Shown here: piece after piece, positions 1-9,340 of the stretch | How the letters are laid out: each line of letters starts with the position of its first letter | Numbering within the stretch: position 1 is the first letter of the stretch | NCBI GenBank assembly: GCA_029268065.1 | Contig: JAJUHC010000006.1 | Location: 28,766-92,765 of the forward strand | Source: Clostridiales bacterium | GTDB lineage: Bacteria > Bacillota > Clostridia > Oscillospirales > Oscillospiraceae | Length of the DNA: 64,000 bases | Reading direction: 5' to 3' | The notes under the pieces: model-generated | The model's input: only the letters and a program-made list of their open reading frames with translations | Told to the model about the DNA's origin: nothing | The model's database searches: none | Translations under genes and position numbers: made by a program

Positions 1-267
1 GAAAAGCTTAGGGCGGCGGGGCTCACCGTAAAGGAAACGCCGGTTATCGGAGTCCTCCTGGAGGATACCCCGGGCACCTTCCACAATGTGCTTGAGGTGC
101 TGTTCAAAGCGAATGTCTCTATCGAATACACCTACGCCTTTGCCAAAAACTCCGGCAGCCACAAGGCGTATATGATGCTCAGAGTCGAAGACACAGACAA
201 GGCGGTAAGCGCCCTTACGAACGCCGGCTTCACGCTTTTGTCGCCCGGCGACGTTTACGAGGAATAA
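1..267 (+). CDS. ACT-domain protein, C-terminal part
   Basis: Frame 1 is open from the first base to TAA at 265-267, giving 88 residues of a protein whose start lies outside the window. The visible part has the ACT-domain pattern: a beta strand reading VIGVLLEDTPGTFHNVL, a helix, then YTYAFAKNSG and a second strand MMLRVEDTDKAVSAL. ACT domains bind amino acids and regulate enzymes or transporters. Clostridial tandem-ACT proteins of this kind often stand next to phenylacetate-CoA ligase-like genes, but that neighbour is not visible here. The family call is fairly safe; the ligand is unknown. Confidence 0.7.
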   Translation, partial: EKLRAAGLTVKETPVIGVLLEDTPGTFHNVLEVLFKANVSIEYTYAFAKNSGSHKAYMMLRVEDTDKAVSALTNAGFTLLSPGDVYEE

Positions 268-371
268 GCGGGGGCTTATTCGAGCAGGAACCTCGGCGGA
301 TATGGTATCCCGCTTACGCGGATTTCATATCCGCCGTGAAACCCGTTTCCGCAGGCATGAAAGGAACGAAA

Positions 372-596
372 ATGAAATCAATAAAGCTGCTCCTCTTTGG
401 AATCGGACTTATACTCGTCGCCGTATGGGCCGTATTGTGCGTGCTGCTTATTCCGCGCACGGCGCTGCTCATAGCAGCGTGCTTTATTCTGGCCGCGGGA
501 ATCGTGTTTATTTTTCTCGGGCTTTTTGCAAAAGAAAGGGACAATAAGCCGATAAACGTTGAAGAAACCGTGCCGGAAGAGCAAATAAAGACTTGA
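372..596 (+). CDS. small two-helix membrane protein, unknown function
   Basis: A 74-residue protein with two hydrophobic stretches (about residues 4-24 and 28-50) followed by a charged, Glu-rich tail. The ORF track starts at GTG 336, but ATG 372 has AAGGA at 361-365 with good spacing, so the later start is preferred. No family recognised. The stop codon TGA lies inside the -35 box of the trp promoter, so the gene ends exactly where the next transcription unit begins. Confidence 0.5.
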   Translation: MKSIKLLLFGIGLILVAVWAVLCVLLIPRTALLIAACFILAAGIVFIFLGLFAKERDNKPINVEETVPEEQIKT

Positions 597-621
597 CAAA
601 CCGCTTTTTGCGGTATATCAT
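593..621 (+). promoter_or_regulatory. Sigma-A promoter of the trpBA leader
   Basis: A consensus -35 TTGACA (593-598), a 17-base spacer and TATCAT (616-621) precede the T-box leader. The -35 overlaps the stop codon of the small membrane protein gene. Confidence 0.7.
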
Positions 622-629
622 ACGGTTTA

Positions 630-912
630 ATCGAACAGCAAAACTTTTGACTGAGAATAGTACGTTGGCACTTTTGCCTCACAGAGAGCTGCAGAGGGTG
701 GGATTGCGGCAGGCGGCGGCTTACGGAATGGCCTCATGAAGGCGGGAGAAAAGGCTTTGACGCCGAGTAATGCCCGACGGGATATCCGCCCGTTACCAAG
801 GGATGGCGCATGAAGGTGCGTTTGAGAGCGGGTGCGTTTGCATCAATTTAGGTGGTACCGCAGAAGTTTTAAGCTTTTGTCCTATGTCTGGGACGAAAGC
901 TTTTTGTTTTTT
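630..912 (+). promoter_or_regulatory. T-box leader of trpBA
   Basis: The long untranslated leader has the hallmark T-box sequence AGGTGGTACCGC (850-861), which pairs with the uncharged tRNA acceptor end, followed by an intrinsic terminator (871-902 stem, then a T run). A GAGTAA motif and several upstream helices fit stem I. Since the leader precedes trpB and trpA, the expected specifier is the Trp codon UGG; a UGG occurs at 729-731 in GAATGGC, but I could not fold stem I well enough to prove it is the specifier. Low charged tRNA-Trp should favour read-through into trpBA. Confidence 0.88.
871..912 (+). terminator. T-box conditional terminator
   Basis: The arms AAGCTTTTGTCC and GGACGAAAGCTT enclose an 8-base loop and are followed by TTTTTGTTTTTT. 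The 5' arm lies just downstream of the T-box sequence, as expected for the terminator/antiterminator switch. Confidence 0.85.
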
Positions 913-927
913 AAAGGAGGAAACCAA

Positions 928-2112
928 ATGAAAAAGGGAAGATTCGGAGCTTTTGGAGGGCAGTACATCCCCGAAACGCTTATGGCGGCGGTTTGCGAGC
1001 TGGAAGAGGCGTATGAGCATTACAAGGAGGACGCGCAGTTCAAAAAGGAATTAGACGACCTTTTGAGGAACTACGCGGGGCGTCCCTCTCTTTTGTATTA
1101 CGCAAAAAAGATGAGCGCCGCCCTGGGGGGAGCGAAAATATACCTTAAGCGGGAGGATCTGAATCATACCGGCTCGCATAAGATAAACAATGTGCTCGGC
1201 CAGGCGCTTCTCGCAAGGAAGATGGGCAAGACCCGTCTGATTGCCGAAACCGGCGCGGGCCAGCACGGAGTCGCGACCGCGACGGCGGCGGCGCTGATGG
1301 ACATGGAGTGCGAAATATTCATGGGTAAGGAGGACACCGAGCGGCAGGCGCTCAACGTGTTCCGCATGGAGCTGCTCGGGGCAAGGGTGCACGCCGTGAC
1401 CAGCGGAACCATGACGCTCAAGGACGCGGTCAACGAAGCTTTCCGCGAATGGACGAGCCGCATAAGCGACACGCATTACGTAATGGGCTCGGTAATGGGT
1501 CCGCACCCCTTCCCCATGATAGTGAGGGATTTTCAAAAGGTCATCGGCAGGGAGATAAAGGAGCAGGTCCTCAAGATTGAGGGCAGGCTGCCGAGTGCGG
1601 TTTTGGCCTGCGTGGGAGGCGGCAGCAACGCCATGGGGGCGTTTTACGAATTTATAGGCGACGAAGGCGTAAAGCTTATCGGCTGTGAGGCGGCCGGGCG
1701 CGGCGTGGACACACCGGAAACCGCTGCCACAATCGCGACCGGTACGCTTGGCGTCTTCCACGGGATGAAGTCCTACTTCTGCCAGGACGAATACGGGCAG
1801 ATAGCGCCCGTTTACTCGATATCGGCGGGGCTTGATTATCCCGGCATAGGACCCGAGCACGCGTACCTGTTCGATACCGGACGCGCCCGGTATGTTCCCG
1901 TAACAGACGCGGAGGCCGTTGAGGCCTTTGAATACCTTTCGAGGACTGAAGGGATAATACCCGCCATTGAAAGCGCCCACGCGGTGGCCCACGCAATGAA
2001 GCTCGCACCTCAGATGGGAAAAAGCGAGATAATAGTAATTAACCTATCCGGACGCGGCGATAAGGACGTCGCGGCAATAGCAAGATACAGGGGGGCAAAT
2101 ATACATGACTAG
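928..2112 (+). CDS. trpB: Tryptophan synthase beta subunit
   Basis: The 394-residue protein condenses indole with serine using PLP, the last step of tryptophan synthesis, in complex with TrpA. The PLP lysine is in HTGSHKINN (about K85), and the phosphate-binding loop GGGSNAMG is near residue 230. The length is normal for the family. The ORF track begins at 832 inside the T-box leader; ATG 928 with AAAGGAGG just upstream is the real start. It overlaps trpA by 8 bases, which suggests translational coupling. No other trp genes are in the window, so TrpBA here is either split from the rest of the pathway or serves indole salvage. Confidence 0.96.
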   Translation: MKKGRFGAFGGQYIPETLMAAVCELEEAYEHYKEDAQFKKELDDLLRNYAGRPSLLYYAKKMSAALGGAKIYLKREDLNHTGSHKINNVLGQALLARKMGKTRLIAETGAGQHGVATATAAALMDMECEIFMGKEDTERQALNVFRMELLGARVHAVTSGTMTLKDAVNEAFREWTSRISDTHYVMGSVMGPHPFPMIVRDFQKVIGREIKEQVLKIEGRLPSAVLACVGGGSNAMGAFYEFIGDEGVKLIGCEAAGRGVDTPETAATIATGTLGVFHGMKSYFCQDEYGQIAPVYSISAGLDYPGIGPEHAYLFDTGRARYVPVTDAEAVEAFEYLSRTEGIIPAIESAHAVAHAMKLAPQMGKSEIIVINLSGRGDKDVAAIARYRGANIHD

Positions 2113-2884
2113 GATAAGCAAGGCGTTTTCCAAGGGCAAGGCTTTTGTCGCGTTCGTTACCGGCGGGGATCCCGATATCGAAACCACTGAAAAGCTGGTT
2201 CTCTCGATGGCGGAGGCGGGAGCGGATATTATCGAGATAGGGATACCCTTCTCAGATCCCATGGCGGAAGGAATCGTAATTCAGGACGCCGATGAAAGAG
2301 CGCTGTCGGCGGGATGCACGACAGACAAGCTTTTCGGCCTCGTAAAAAGCATCCGTCAAAAATCGGAAGTTCCGCTTCTTTTCATGACATACATCAATCC
2401 GATATTTACCTACGGCAAGGAACGCTTCATGAAACGCTGCGGCGAATGCGGCATAGACGGCATAATAGTTCCCGACATGCCCTTTGAGGAAAAGGACGAG
2501 CTCTCGGAGGTCTGCGAGGCTTACGGAGTCGACCTCATTTCCATGATAGCCCCGACCTCCGAAAAACGCGCCGAAATGATAGCAAGAGAGGCGAAGGGCC
2601 TTCTTTACTGCGTTTCTTCCCTCGGCGTGACGGGCGTCAGAAAGGAGATAGGCCCGGAGATCGAAAAGCTTATCGTTACCGCGAAGACGGTTTCCAACAT
2701 ACCCTGCTGCGTCGGCTTCGGCATATCGACTCCGGAGCAGGCGGCGAAAATGGCCGCCGTTTCGGACGGGGTCATTGTGGGCAGCGCGATAGTCAAAATC
2801 GTAGCGGAGTACGGGAGAAACAGCGTTCCCTATGTAAGCGAATATGTTAAGAGCATGAAGGCCGCTGTCGGAGGCATAAAATAA
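2105..2884 (+). CDS. trpA: Tryptophan synthase alpha subunit
   Basis: This 259-residue TIM-barrel protein cleaves indole-3-glycerol phosphate to indole, which is channelled to TrpB. The catalytic glutamate is in [11 protein letters not shown] (E44). The second catalytic acid, Asp60 in the E. coli enzyme (ADG), is Glu here (MAEG), a conservative change. The phosphate-binding region [10 protein letters not shown] is intact. It overlaps the 3' end of trpB and is followed directly by a strong terminator. Confidence 0.95.
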   Translation: MTRISKAFSKGKAFVAFVTGGDPDIETTEKLVLSMAEAGADIIEIGIPFSDPMAEGIVIQDADERALSAGCTTDKLFGLVKSIRQKSEVPLLFMTYINPIFTYGKERFMKRCGECGIDGIIVPDMPFEEKDELSEVCEAYGVDLISMIAPTSEKRAEMIAREAKGLLYCVSSLGVTGVRKEIGPEIEKLIVTAKTVSNIPCCVGFGISTPEQAAKMAAVSDGVIVGSAIVKIVAEYGRNSVPYVSEYVKSMKAAVGGIK

Positions 2885-2920
2885 GGCTGCGGGGCATTTC
2901 ACGCCCCGCAGCCTATTTTA
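2885..2920 (+). terminator. Terminator of trpBA
   Basis: Perfect 11-bp stem (GGCTGCGGGGC / GCCCCGCAGCC) one base after the trpA stop, followed by TATTTTA. It lies between converging genes and may act in both directions. Confidence 0.85.
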
Positions 2921-2927
2921 TGTAATA

Positions 2928-3545
2928 TTACTTCATCTTTTCCATTACAAGAGCCTTTATGGCCGCGACGGCGCCCTCGAGACCTGTGCGCGAGGTGTTG
3001 ATGCACAGATCGTTTTTGCTCATGTCGGACCAGTCCGACCCCGTAAAGGTTCTGTAATAGCTTTCCCTGCCCTTGTCCACATACTTCATCTGGTCCCTGG
3101 CGTCCTTCTCGTCCAGCCCGTATTCGTTTACTATACGGTGAAGCCTGTCAGACTTTTCCGCATGCAGAAAAACATTGACGAGACCCGGCTCGTTTCGAAG
3201 GATATAGTCTGCGCAGCAGCCGATTATCACGGCGCTTTCCTTCGAGGCTATTTCGCGTATTATGTCGGACTGCGCCTTAAATACCTCCCCGTTCGGAGCC
3301 GTGTCATAAGAAATGATCGGCATGGGAAAAGCGCTCATCGCCTGACTCAGGTTGAAGTAGTAGCTTGACGCCGCGTTGGTTTCGAGATTTTCCATCAGCT
3401 CGGGGCTCATCCCGGTTTTTTCTGCGGCCATCAAAATTATTGCCCTGTCGTAGTATTTGATGCCGAGCTGCTCTGCAAGCATAAAACCGATCTTCCGACC
3501 GCCCGAACCAAATTGTCTGCTTATTGCGATTATCGTATTCTTCAT
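2928..3545 (-). CDS. Cytidylate kinase-like family protein
   Basis: A 205-residue P-loop protein. The N-terminus TIIAISRQFGSGG carries the short P-loop typical of the cytidylate kinase-like family, followed by KYYDRAIILMAAEKTG. The C-terminal half holds the DKGRESYYRTFTG and LCINTS segments seen in these proteins. The substrate is unproven: this family is more divergent than true Cmk, and its members are often found beside other kinases. ATG 3545 is preceded by AAGGGG. It is the last gene of the minus-strand run that starts at recJ, 6 bases after the uridine-kinase-like gene. Confidence 0.75.
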   Translation of the reverse strand: MKNTIIAISRQFGSGGRKIGFMLAEQLGIKYYDRAIILMAAEKTGMSPELMENLETNAASSYYFNLSQAMSAFPMPIISYDTAPNGEVFKAQSDIIREIASKESAVIIGCCADYILRNEPGLVNVFLHAEKSDRLHRIVNEYGLDEKDARDQMKYVDKGRESYYRTFTGSDWSDMSKNDLCINTSRTGLEGAVAAIKALVMEKMK

Positions 3546-3551
3546 TTTTTC

Positions 3552-4502
3552 TTACCCCTTACTATCACCAAAATATTCGCTTCCGCCAATAAACTCGCGA
3601 AGCAGCGAATTAGGCCCTACGATTGATGGATTTATGCTCTCAAAGAACTGGAACGCCGCGAGGATGCTCTCAAGCTCCTCCTGGTTTTGGAACCTGCCCG
3701 GCAGCTTGCGGAGGAGAGGCTCGGCGTAGCGCTTCATAAGAGGGATTTCATAGGGAAGCGCCGTGTCGAGAGCAATGTTCGCCTTATACACATTGGGGTC
3801 GATATAGAGCTTCTCTCCTCGCAGCACATTGGGCCACATCCTGAGAGTATACTCGGCGCTCGAGCCCCTGAAGTTGTCGTCGCGGACGATGCGCCGGATC
3901 AGGCGCAGCCATGTGCTTTCAAAAAACGGTTTACCGTCCCTTCTTATTTCCGAGCTTGCGCTTATATACAGCTTAAACGCCTCCGGATGCACTTTTGTTA
4001 TCTCGTCATTCAGCGCGTGGATCCCCTCGAAGATCACTATTTCGCTATCCCTCAGGCGGAGGGGGGTAAAGCGGCTCGTGCTGCGCTTCTGAGTGGCGAA
4101 CGTGAAATGCGGGATGCGGATTATTTCGCCTCTCATAATAGCCGTGAAGTGCTCGTTAATCAGCTCCATGTCGAGGCATCTGGGGGATTCGAAATCGTAT
4201 TCCCCGGTGGGCGTCCTGGGGGTGGTTTCCGGGTCTATGCTAAGGAAGTAGTTATCCATCGATACTGCGACGGTGCTGATTCCCTGCGCCTCCAGCTCCT
4301 TCTCGACCATCCGCGACATGGTGGTTTTCCCGCTGCCGGAGGGACCGGAGAGCAATACGATGGGGCAAGTCTTCATGTGAATCCGTATGCTGTTGGCCGC
4401 AACAACCACGCACTGCTGCAAAAGCGCGTCGCAGTCCCTGACGAATTCCCTGGGGTCCTCACGGATTCTCCGGTTGATTTCCGATAGATCATACGCAGAC
4501 AT
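3552..4502 (-). CDS. Uridine kinase-like nucleoside kinase
   Basis: 316 residues. Walker A is GPSGSGKTT (about residues 54-62), followed by VSMDNYF, a Walker-B-like IVIFEGIHALN and the usual lid. The fold is that of uridine kinase/phosphoribulokinase. The ~45-residue N-terminal extension before the P-loop matches the clostridial uridine-kinase-like proteins rather than short Udk. The likely role is phosphorylation of a nucleoside or related sugar; the substrate cannot be fixed. GAGGTG sits 5 bases before the ATG. The gene is packed between hemZ and the cytidylate-kinase-like gene. Confidence 0.78.
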   Translation of the reverse strand: MSAYDLSEINRRIREDPREFVRDCDALLQQCVVVAANSIRIHMKTCPIVLLSGPSGSGKTTMSRMVEKELEAQGISTVAVSMDNYFLSIDPETTPRTPTGEYDFESPRCLDMELINEHFTAIMRGEIIRIPHFTFATQKRSTSRFTPLRLRDSEIVIFEGIHALNDEITKVHPEAFKLYISASSEIRRDGKPFFESTWLRLIRRIVRDDNFRGSSAEYTLRMWPNVLRGEKLYIDPNVYKANIALDTALPYEIPLMKRYAEPLLRKLPGRFQNQEELESILAAFQFFESINPSIVGPNSLLREFIGGSEYFGDSKG

Positions 4503-4511
4503 AGTTACACC

Positions 4512-5984
4512 TCAACTGTACTTTTCAAGAAATTCCTTTAAAAATTCCTTTTTCTTAATTTCTTCTTTGATGCGCTCCATATATTCATATGGATACTTTG
4601 CGTTAAAAATACGCTCGATCCTTCCGCACTCCGGCGCGACAAGCTTCGTCACTCCCCCGGCTCCCAGGGAAACTATAGTTTGAAGCTCCTCCATGATGCA
4701 GACATTGTAAACGCTCTCGGCGCCGTCCCTGCACCAGCCCAGGTTTTCGAAGTTTCCCGCCGTGAATTTCTGACGGTAAAGGTAATAAGGCGAATATCCC
4801 GAACGGCGCAGCGTTTCGGCGCTTGCCTCGAGCATTTCCCTGACGTCGCTTTCGGAAGGGAGAAAGCCGCCTTCGTTGAGCCTGGAGCCCCTTTTTACTG
4901 CAAGCGTGTGCACGGTTATATTCTCGGGGGATAAATTGATCATGGCGCTGAGGCTGTCCCTGAAGCTTGCGGGAGTATCGGTAGGAAGCCCCGCAATAAG
5001 GTCGGAGTTTATCACCCTGAAACCGACCCTGCGAGCCGCGCTGAAGGCTGCTTCAACGTCCCTCGCCGTATGCCTCCTGCCGATGGCGCGGAGCACACCG
5101 TCGTTCATCGTCTGCGGGTTTATGCTTATCCTGTCCGCTCCGCCGGATTTTATTGCCCGAAGCTTCTCTTCGTCGACCGTATCGGCGCGACCGGCTTCGA
5201 CTGTGAACTCGCGAAGCGTCCCAAGCCCAAACGAAGAGCTTATTTTACCCAAAAGCGCGTTCAGCTGTTCGGCCGTGAGCGTCGTAGGCGTGCCGCCGCC
5301 GATATAAACCGATATTATATTCAGACCCGTCTCCCTGATGAGCGCCGCCGCCGCTTCGATTTCCAGATACAGGGCGTCGAGGTAGGGCCGAATAAGCTTA
5401 AACGATTTTTCGACCGAATTGCTGACAAACGAGCAGTAGCTGCATCTTGTCGGACAAAAGGGGATCCCGACGTACAGCGATATGTCGCGCTTCCCAAGCG
5501 AATTTTTGACGGAGATGGTTTTCAGGGCTGTCTCCACCGCAAGCGAGGCTTTTTCGGGCGTGACAAAGTATTCTTCCCTGAGTATCCTTTCGGCGTCCTC
5601 TACGGAGACTCCCGATTCAATGAGCCCTGTCGGTATCTTAACGGGCCTGATGTTGGTAACGGCGCCCCAGGGGGCGGACCTGCCCGTCGCCCTTACGGCG
5701 GCGTTGTAGAATGCCAGCTTCAGATACTTTTGAAGCTCCCTTCGCAGCGTCAGTCTGTCGGGGGCGGAGGGCCTGAAGACCTCGCTTGCCGTCGCAACCG
5801 TCCCGCCGAAGGATATTTCGGCCTTGGCGGCGTATTCTCCGTCCGATTCCTCAAGGGAAACGACTGCAAAGTCGCCGCGCCCCGGCGGCATTTCCTCGTA
5901 TTGCGGCTTTTTCCCCGGGAAGAAAATAAGAAAAATCTGCTCTACGGCGTATTTAAAATCGTGTCCAAGCAGGCAGAGCTTCAT
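4512..5984 (-). CDS. hemZ: Coproporphyrinogen III dehydrogenase-type radical SAM protein HemZ
   Basis: The 490-residue protein has an N-terminal domain of about 165 residues and then a radical SAM core with the cluster motif CPTRCSYCSF. This is followed by the SAM-contacting GGGTPTTL and the SINPQTMN stretch shared with HemN-type enzymes. It probably acts in oxygen-independent haem synthesis or a related reaction; several HemN-like proteins have other roles, so the reaction is inferred. The track starts at TTG 5996; ATG 5984 has GGGGGAAG at ideal spacing. The order dtd-MBL-hemZ is a common clostridial arrangement. Confidence 0.85.
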   Translation of the reverse strand: MKLCLLGHDFKYAVEQIFLIFFPGKKPQYEEMPPGRGDFAVVSLEESDGEYAAKAEISFGGTVATASEVFRPSAPDRLTLRRELQKYLKLAFYNAAVRATGRSAPWGAVTNIRPVKIPTGLIESGVSVEDAERILREEYFVTPEKASLAVETALKTISVKNSLGKRDISLYVGIPFCPTRCSYCSFVSNSVEKSFKLIRPYLDALYLEIEAAAALIRETGLNIISVYIGGGTPTTLTAEQLNALLGKISSSFGLGTLREFTVEAGRADTVDEEKLRAIKSGGADRISINPQTMNDGVLRAIGRRHTARDVEAAFSAARRVGFRVINSDLIAGLPTDTPASFRDSLSAMINLSPENITVHTLAVKRGSRLNEGGFLPSESDVREMLEASAETLRRSGYSPYYLYRQKFTAGNFENLGWCRDGAESVYNVCIMEELQTIVSLGAGGVTKLVAPECGRIERIFNAKYPYEYMERIKEEIKKKEFLKEFLEKYS

Positions 5985-6008
5985 ATCTTCCCCCAAAAAG
6001 TATCCGTT

Positions 6009-6623
6009 CTAATCGTTTTCGTTTACCGCGTATTGCATGTAGTAGTTGAATCTGCGTTCTCGCGAAAGTGTGCTCTGATCGGCGTGTCCGGGGCAGACCT
6101 CAAAGTCGCCTTCAAGCTGATAGAGCCTTTTCAGCGATTTTAGAAGCACCTCCATGCTGCCGCCGACGAGATCGGTTCTCCCGCAGCTGTCCCTGAAAAG
6201 CGTGTCGCCCGTGAAAAGCGCGTCCTCGCACTTCAGGGTGACGGAGCCGGGGGAATGCCCGGGGGTTTCGAGAACCTCGAACCTCAGACCGGAAACGCTT
6301 ATTGCGTCGCCTTCAGAATAATATTTTGTTCCCGGGGGAGCCTTGTACAGCATGGGCCCCGGCGTCCCGGCCTGACAGTCGAGCCGGCTTATATATACGT
6401 CCGCGCCCGTCGCCTTCACAAGATTTTCAACGCCCCCGGTATGGTCGAAATGCCCGTGCGTCAAAAATATGACCTTGGCTTTCAGCTTGTTGTCCTCAAG
6501 ATAGTCAAGTATCACCGAGGATTGGGCGCCCGGATCGATCACCGCGCACTCAAGCGTATTTTCGTCGGTGACGATGTAGCAGTTTGTCTGGAGCTGTCCG
6601 ACCTGAAGGGTTTTGATATACAT
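6009..6623 (-). CDS. MBL-fold metallohydrolase, glyoxalase II-like
   Basis: A 204-residue beta-lactamase-fold protein. The metal-binding signature THGHFDHTGG is present, followed by a histidine in ETPGHSPGS, FTGDTLF with the bridging Asp, and a C-terminal CPGHAD. The arrangement matches small glyoxalase II-like hydrolases (thioester or related substrates); the substrate is unknown. AGGAGG lies just before ATG 6623, so the six extra residues in the track are dropped. It lies between dtd and hemZ in the same operon. Confidence 0.82.
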   Translation of the reverse strand: MYIKTLQVGQLQTNCYIVTDENTLECAVIDPGAQSSVILDYLEDNKLKAKVIFLTHGHFDHTGGVENLVKATGADVYISRLDCQAGTPGPMLYKAPPGTKYYSEGDAISVSGLRFEVLETPGHSPGSVTLKCEDALFTGDTLFRDSCGRTDLVGGSMEVLLKSLKRLYQLEGDFEVCPGHADQSTLSRERRFNYYMQYAVNEND

Positions 6624-6640
6624 AGCTTTCCTCCTGAGCA

Positions 6641-7087
6641 TTAAAGCGTTTCCGTATCCATCAATATTGTCACGGGACCGTCGTTTTGGGAGAACACCTG
6701 CATGTCCGCGCCGAACTCGCCGGTTTCGACATCAAACCCGAGCCTTCTGCACTCGCCGATAAAAAGCTCGTAAAGCGGCACGGCGGTTTCGGGACGCGCC
6801 GCCGAAAGAAATTCCGGACGGCGGCCTTTTTTGCAGTTTCCGTACAGCGTGAACTGCGATACAACAAGGAGCCCGCCGTTCACCTCGGCAAGACTCAGGT
6901 TCATTTTGCCGTCCGAGTCCTCAAATATCCGAAGCTTTGTAATCTTGTCCGCAAGCTTGACAGCGTCGGCTTCGGTATCGTCCGATTTCACGCCGAGCAA
7001 GACAAGAAGGCCCATTCCGATTTTCCCTCTTACACCGCCGTCGATTTCAACCCGCGCGTTTTTTACTCTCGTTATTACCGCCCTCAA
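6641..7087 (-). CDS. dtd: D-aminoacyl-tRNA deacylase
   Basis: A 148-residue cytosolic enzyme that hydrolyses D-amino acids from mischarged tRNAs. The family signature LLVVSQFTLYG (catalytic SQFTL) is clear, as are the N-terminus AVITRVKNARVEI and the C-terminal NDGPVTI with the cross-subunit GP motif. Translation appears to start with TTG 7087, eight bases after GGAG. It sits 12 bases after relA/spoT, the usual neighbour in Firmicutes. Confidence 0.95.
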   Translation of the reverse strand: MRAVITRVKNARVEIDGGVRGKIGMGLLVLLGVKSDDTEADAVKLADKITKLRIFEDSDGKMNLSLAEVNGGLLVVSQFTLYGNCKKGRRPEFLSAARPETAVPLYELFIGECRRLGFDVETGEFGADMQVFSQNDGPVTILMDTETL

Positions 7088-7099
7088 TCTGACTTCTCC

Positions 7100-9292
7100 T
7101 TACATGCTGCTGCGCCTTACGTCTATGACGCCCGGGATGGACGAGAGCCTTGCGATGGCGTATTTAAGCTCGTCGCGGTTCAAGACTTCTATCGATATCT
7201 GCGCTGTGGCAAGGCCGTTTTCGGCGTCCTTGACCGAAAGGGCGCGGACCTTTGCGTTTATCGCCGCCAGCGTGGTGGCAATGTCGATAACAAGGCTGCT
7301 GCGGTCGTTTGCCGTAAGAGATAGTACGGTCTGATAGGCATCCTTGCCGGTCGCCGCCCACCTTACGTTTATCCAGCGCCCCGCTTCCTCGGGTCTTGCC
7401 TGGGAATTGAGGTAATTAATGCAGTCCTTCCTGTGTACGGAAACCCCGTAGCCCTTGGTAATGAAGCCGATTATCTCGTCGCCCGGAACGGGGCTGCAGC
7501 AGCGCGAGAATTTGACGAGACAGTTGCTCACGCCCTCGACTATTATACCGTTTGAGGCCTTTACGGCCTTGCCGGGCTCATCCGGCTGCTGACGGTTGAT
7601 CCGGTCTAGCAGGAGCTTGTCGGGGGAGGCCTTGGAGCTGCGGATAAGCTCGTCCTTGATCCTGTTCACGGCCCTGGTTGCGGTCATGCCTCCGAAGCCT
7701 ATCGCGGCGTACAGGTCCTCAAGCGAATTGAGCGCCAGCTTTTTGAGGATAAGGGGCAGGGTTTCGTCGTGCTCCAACACCGACGGCTTGAGATTCTGGC
7801 GGCGCATTTCCGCCTCAAATATCGCCTTGCCCTGAATAATGTTCTCCTCGCGCTTCTCCTTCTTGAGCCACTGCTTGATTTTGCTCCTCGCCTCGCTGCT
7901 CTTGGCGATGTTTATCCAGTCGCGGCTCGGACCCTTCGAGGAATTCGACGTGATTACCTCAACTATATCGCCGTTTTGGAGCGTGGTGTCGTAGGGAACT
8001 ATGCGCCCGTTCACCTTGGCTCCCGTCATGCGGTTGCCGACGGCGGAGTGTATGCTGTACGCAAAGTCTATCGGCGTCGCTCCGGCGGGGAGGTTAATGA
8101 CGTCCCCCTTCGGCGTAAACACAAAGACTTCGTCGGCGAACATGTCAATCTTGAGCTCGTGTACGAAGTCTGACATGTCCGTGTCCTGCTGCGCCTCGAG
8201 GAGACTGCGGACCCATGCGAACTGCTCCTCGTGGCTGTGACGGTCTATTCCCTGCTTGTATTTCCAGTGGGCGGCGATTCCGTATTCGGCGGTGCGGTGC
8301 ATTTCCCAGGTGCGTATCTGCACCTCAAAGGGGATACCCTCCGTTCCGATGACCGTCGTGTGAAGGCTCTGGTACATATTGGGCTTGGGGGTTCCGATGT
8401 AGTCCTTGAACCTGCCCGGCACGGGTTTGAAAAGATCATGGATATGCCCCAGAACATTATAGCAGTCAGCTACGGTATCTACTATGACGCGGAACGCGCA
8501 GAGGTCGAAGACCTCGCTCAGCTCCTTGTTCTGGCTGTACATTTTCCTGTATATGCTGTAAATATGCTTCAGGCGCCCGTAGACCTTGCATTTTATGCCG
8601 TACTCGCTGAGACGGTCCTCTATCTTCTGCTGTATGCTTGACATAAAGCTGTCGAGCACATCCTTGCGGTTTTCAAGAGCGTCGGTGATTTCCCTGTACC
8701 CGACCGGGTCGAGATACAGGAGCGCAAGATCCTCAAGCTCCCACTTGACCTTCTGCATACCAAGGCGGTGTGCTATCGGCGCGTATATCTCCATCGTTTC
8801 AAGCGCTTTTTCACGGCGCTTGCCTTCCGATTGATACGCCATAGTCCTCATGTTATGCAGACGGTCTGCGATCTTTATGAGGATGACGCGGATGTCCTTG
8901 GCCATAGCCATGAGCATCTTCCGCAGATTTTCCATCTGCTCGTCTTCCTTGTTCGTATATACCACGCGGGTGAGCTTGGTTACCCCGTCCACGAGATTCG
9001 CAACCGAGGCGCCGAATTTCTTCGCCATCTCCTCATACAGGACAGGAGTGTCCTCAATCACGTCGTGAAGCAGGCTTGCGATTATCGAATCCTCGTCCAG
9101 ACCCATTTCGGCCGTGATTTCAGCGGCCGCAATGGGATGTGTCACATACGGCGAGCCGTCCTTCCTCTTCTGGCCCTGATGCGCCGACACAGCGAATTCA
9201 AAGGCGGAACGGAGCCTCTGCACATTAAGATTGGGGTTATATGCCAGCACTTTTTTTTCAAGGTTTTCGTATTCCTTGAGCAGATCCTCCAT
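7100..9292 (-). CDS. relA: Bifunctional (p)ppGpp synthetase/hydrolase (Rel)
   Basis: The 730-residue stringent-response enzyme contains the domains in standard order: HD hydrolase (LLHDVIEDT, about residues 75-83), synthetase with the GRFKDYIGTPKPNMYQSLH-type motif, TGS domain (VFTPKGDVINLPAGATPIDF, about residues 395-415), zinc-finger-like CCSPVPGDEIIGF and a C-terminal ACT domain. Both catalytic domains look intact, so it should make and degrade (p)ppGpp. The start ATG 9292 follows AAGGAGG. It stands between recJ and dtd. Confidence 0.95.
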   Translation of the reverse strand: MEDLLKEYENLEKKVLAYNPNLNVQRLRSAFEFAVSAHQGQKRKDGSPYVTHPIAAAEITAEMGLDEDSIIASLLHDVIEDTPVLYEEMAKKFGASVANLVDGVTKLTRVVYTNKEDEQMENLRKMLMAMAKDIRVILIKIADRLHNMRTMAYQSEGKRREKALETMEIYAPIAHRLGMQKVKWELEDLALLYLDPVGYREITDALENRKDVLDSFMSSIQQKIEDRLSEYGIKCKVYGRLKHIYSIYRKMYSQNKELSEVFDLCAFRVIVDTVADCYNVLGHIHDLFKPVPGRFKDYIGTPKPNMYQSLHTTVIGTEGIPFEVQIRTWEMHRTAEYGIAAHWKYKQGIDRHSHEEQFAWVRSLLEAQQDTDMSDFVHELKIDMFADEVFVFTPKGDVINLPAGATPIDFAYSIHSAVGNRMTGAKVNGRIVPYDTTLQNGDIVEVITSNSSKGPSRDWINIAKSSEARSKIKQWLKKEKREENIIQGKAIFEAEMRRQNLKPSVLEHDETLPLILKKLALNSLEDLYAAIGFGGMTATRAVNRIKDELIRSSKASPDKLLLDRINRQQPDEPGKAVKASNGIIVEGVSNCLVKFSRCCSPVPGDEIIGFITKGYGVSVHRKDCINYLNSQARPEEAGRWINVRWAATGKDAYQTVLSLTANDRSSLVIDIATTLAAINAKVRALSVKDAENGLATAQISIEVLNRDELKYAIARLSSIPGVIDVRRSSM

Positions 9293-9340
9293 TTTACCGC
9301 CTCCTTTCCATGAATTTCGGCATATTAATCAATTAAAGGC

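Noticed and set aside
1051-1992. 313-codon minus-strand ORF opposite trpB
   Set aside because: It is the antisense shadow of trpB: no ribosome site, and residues typical of reversed GC-rich codons.
5070-6143. 357-codon plus-strand ORF opposite hemZ
   Set aside because: Antisense shadow of hemZ; Arg/Gly/Pro-rich, no ribosome site, and it crosses the gene boundary at 6009.
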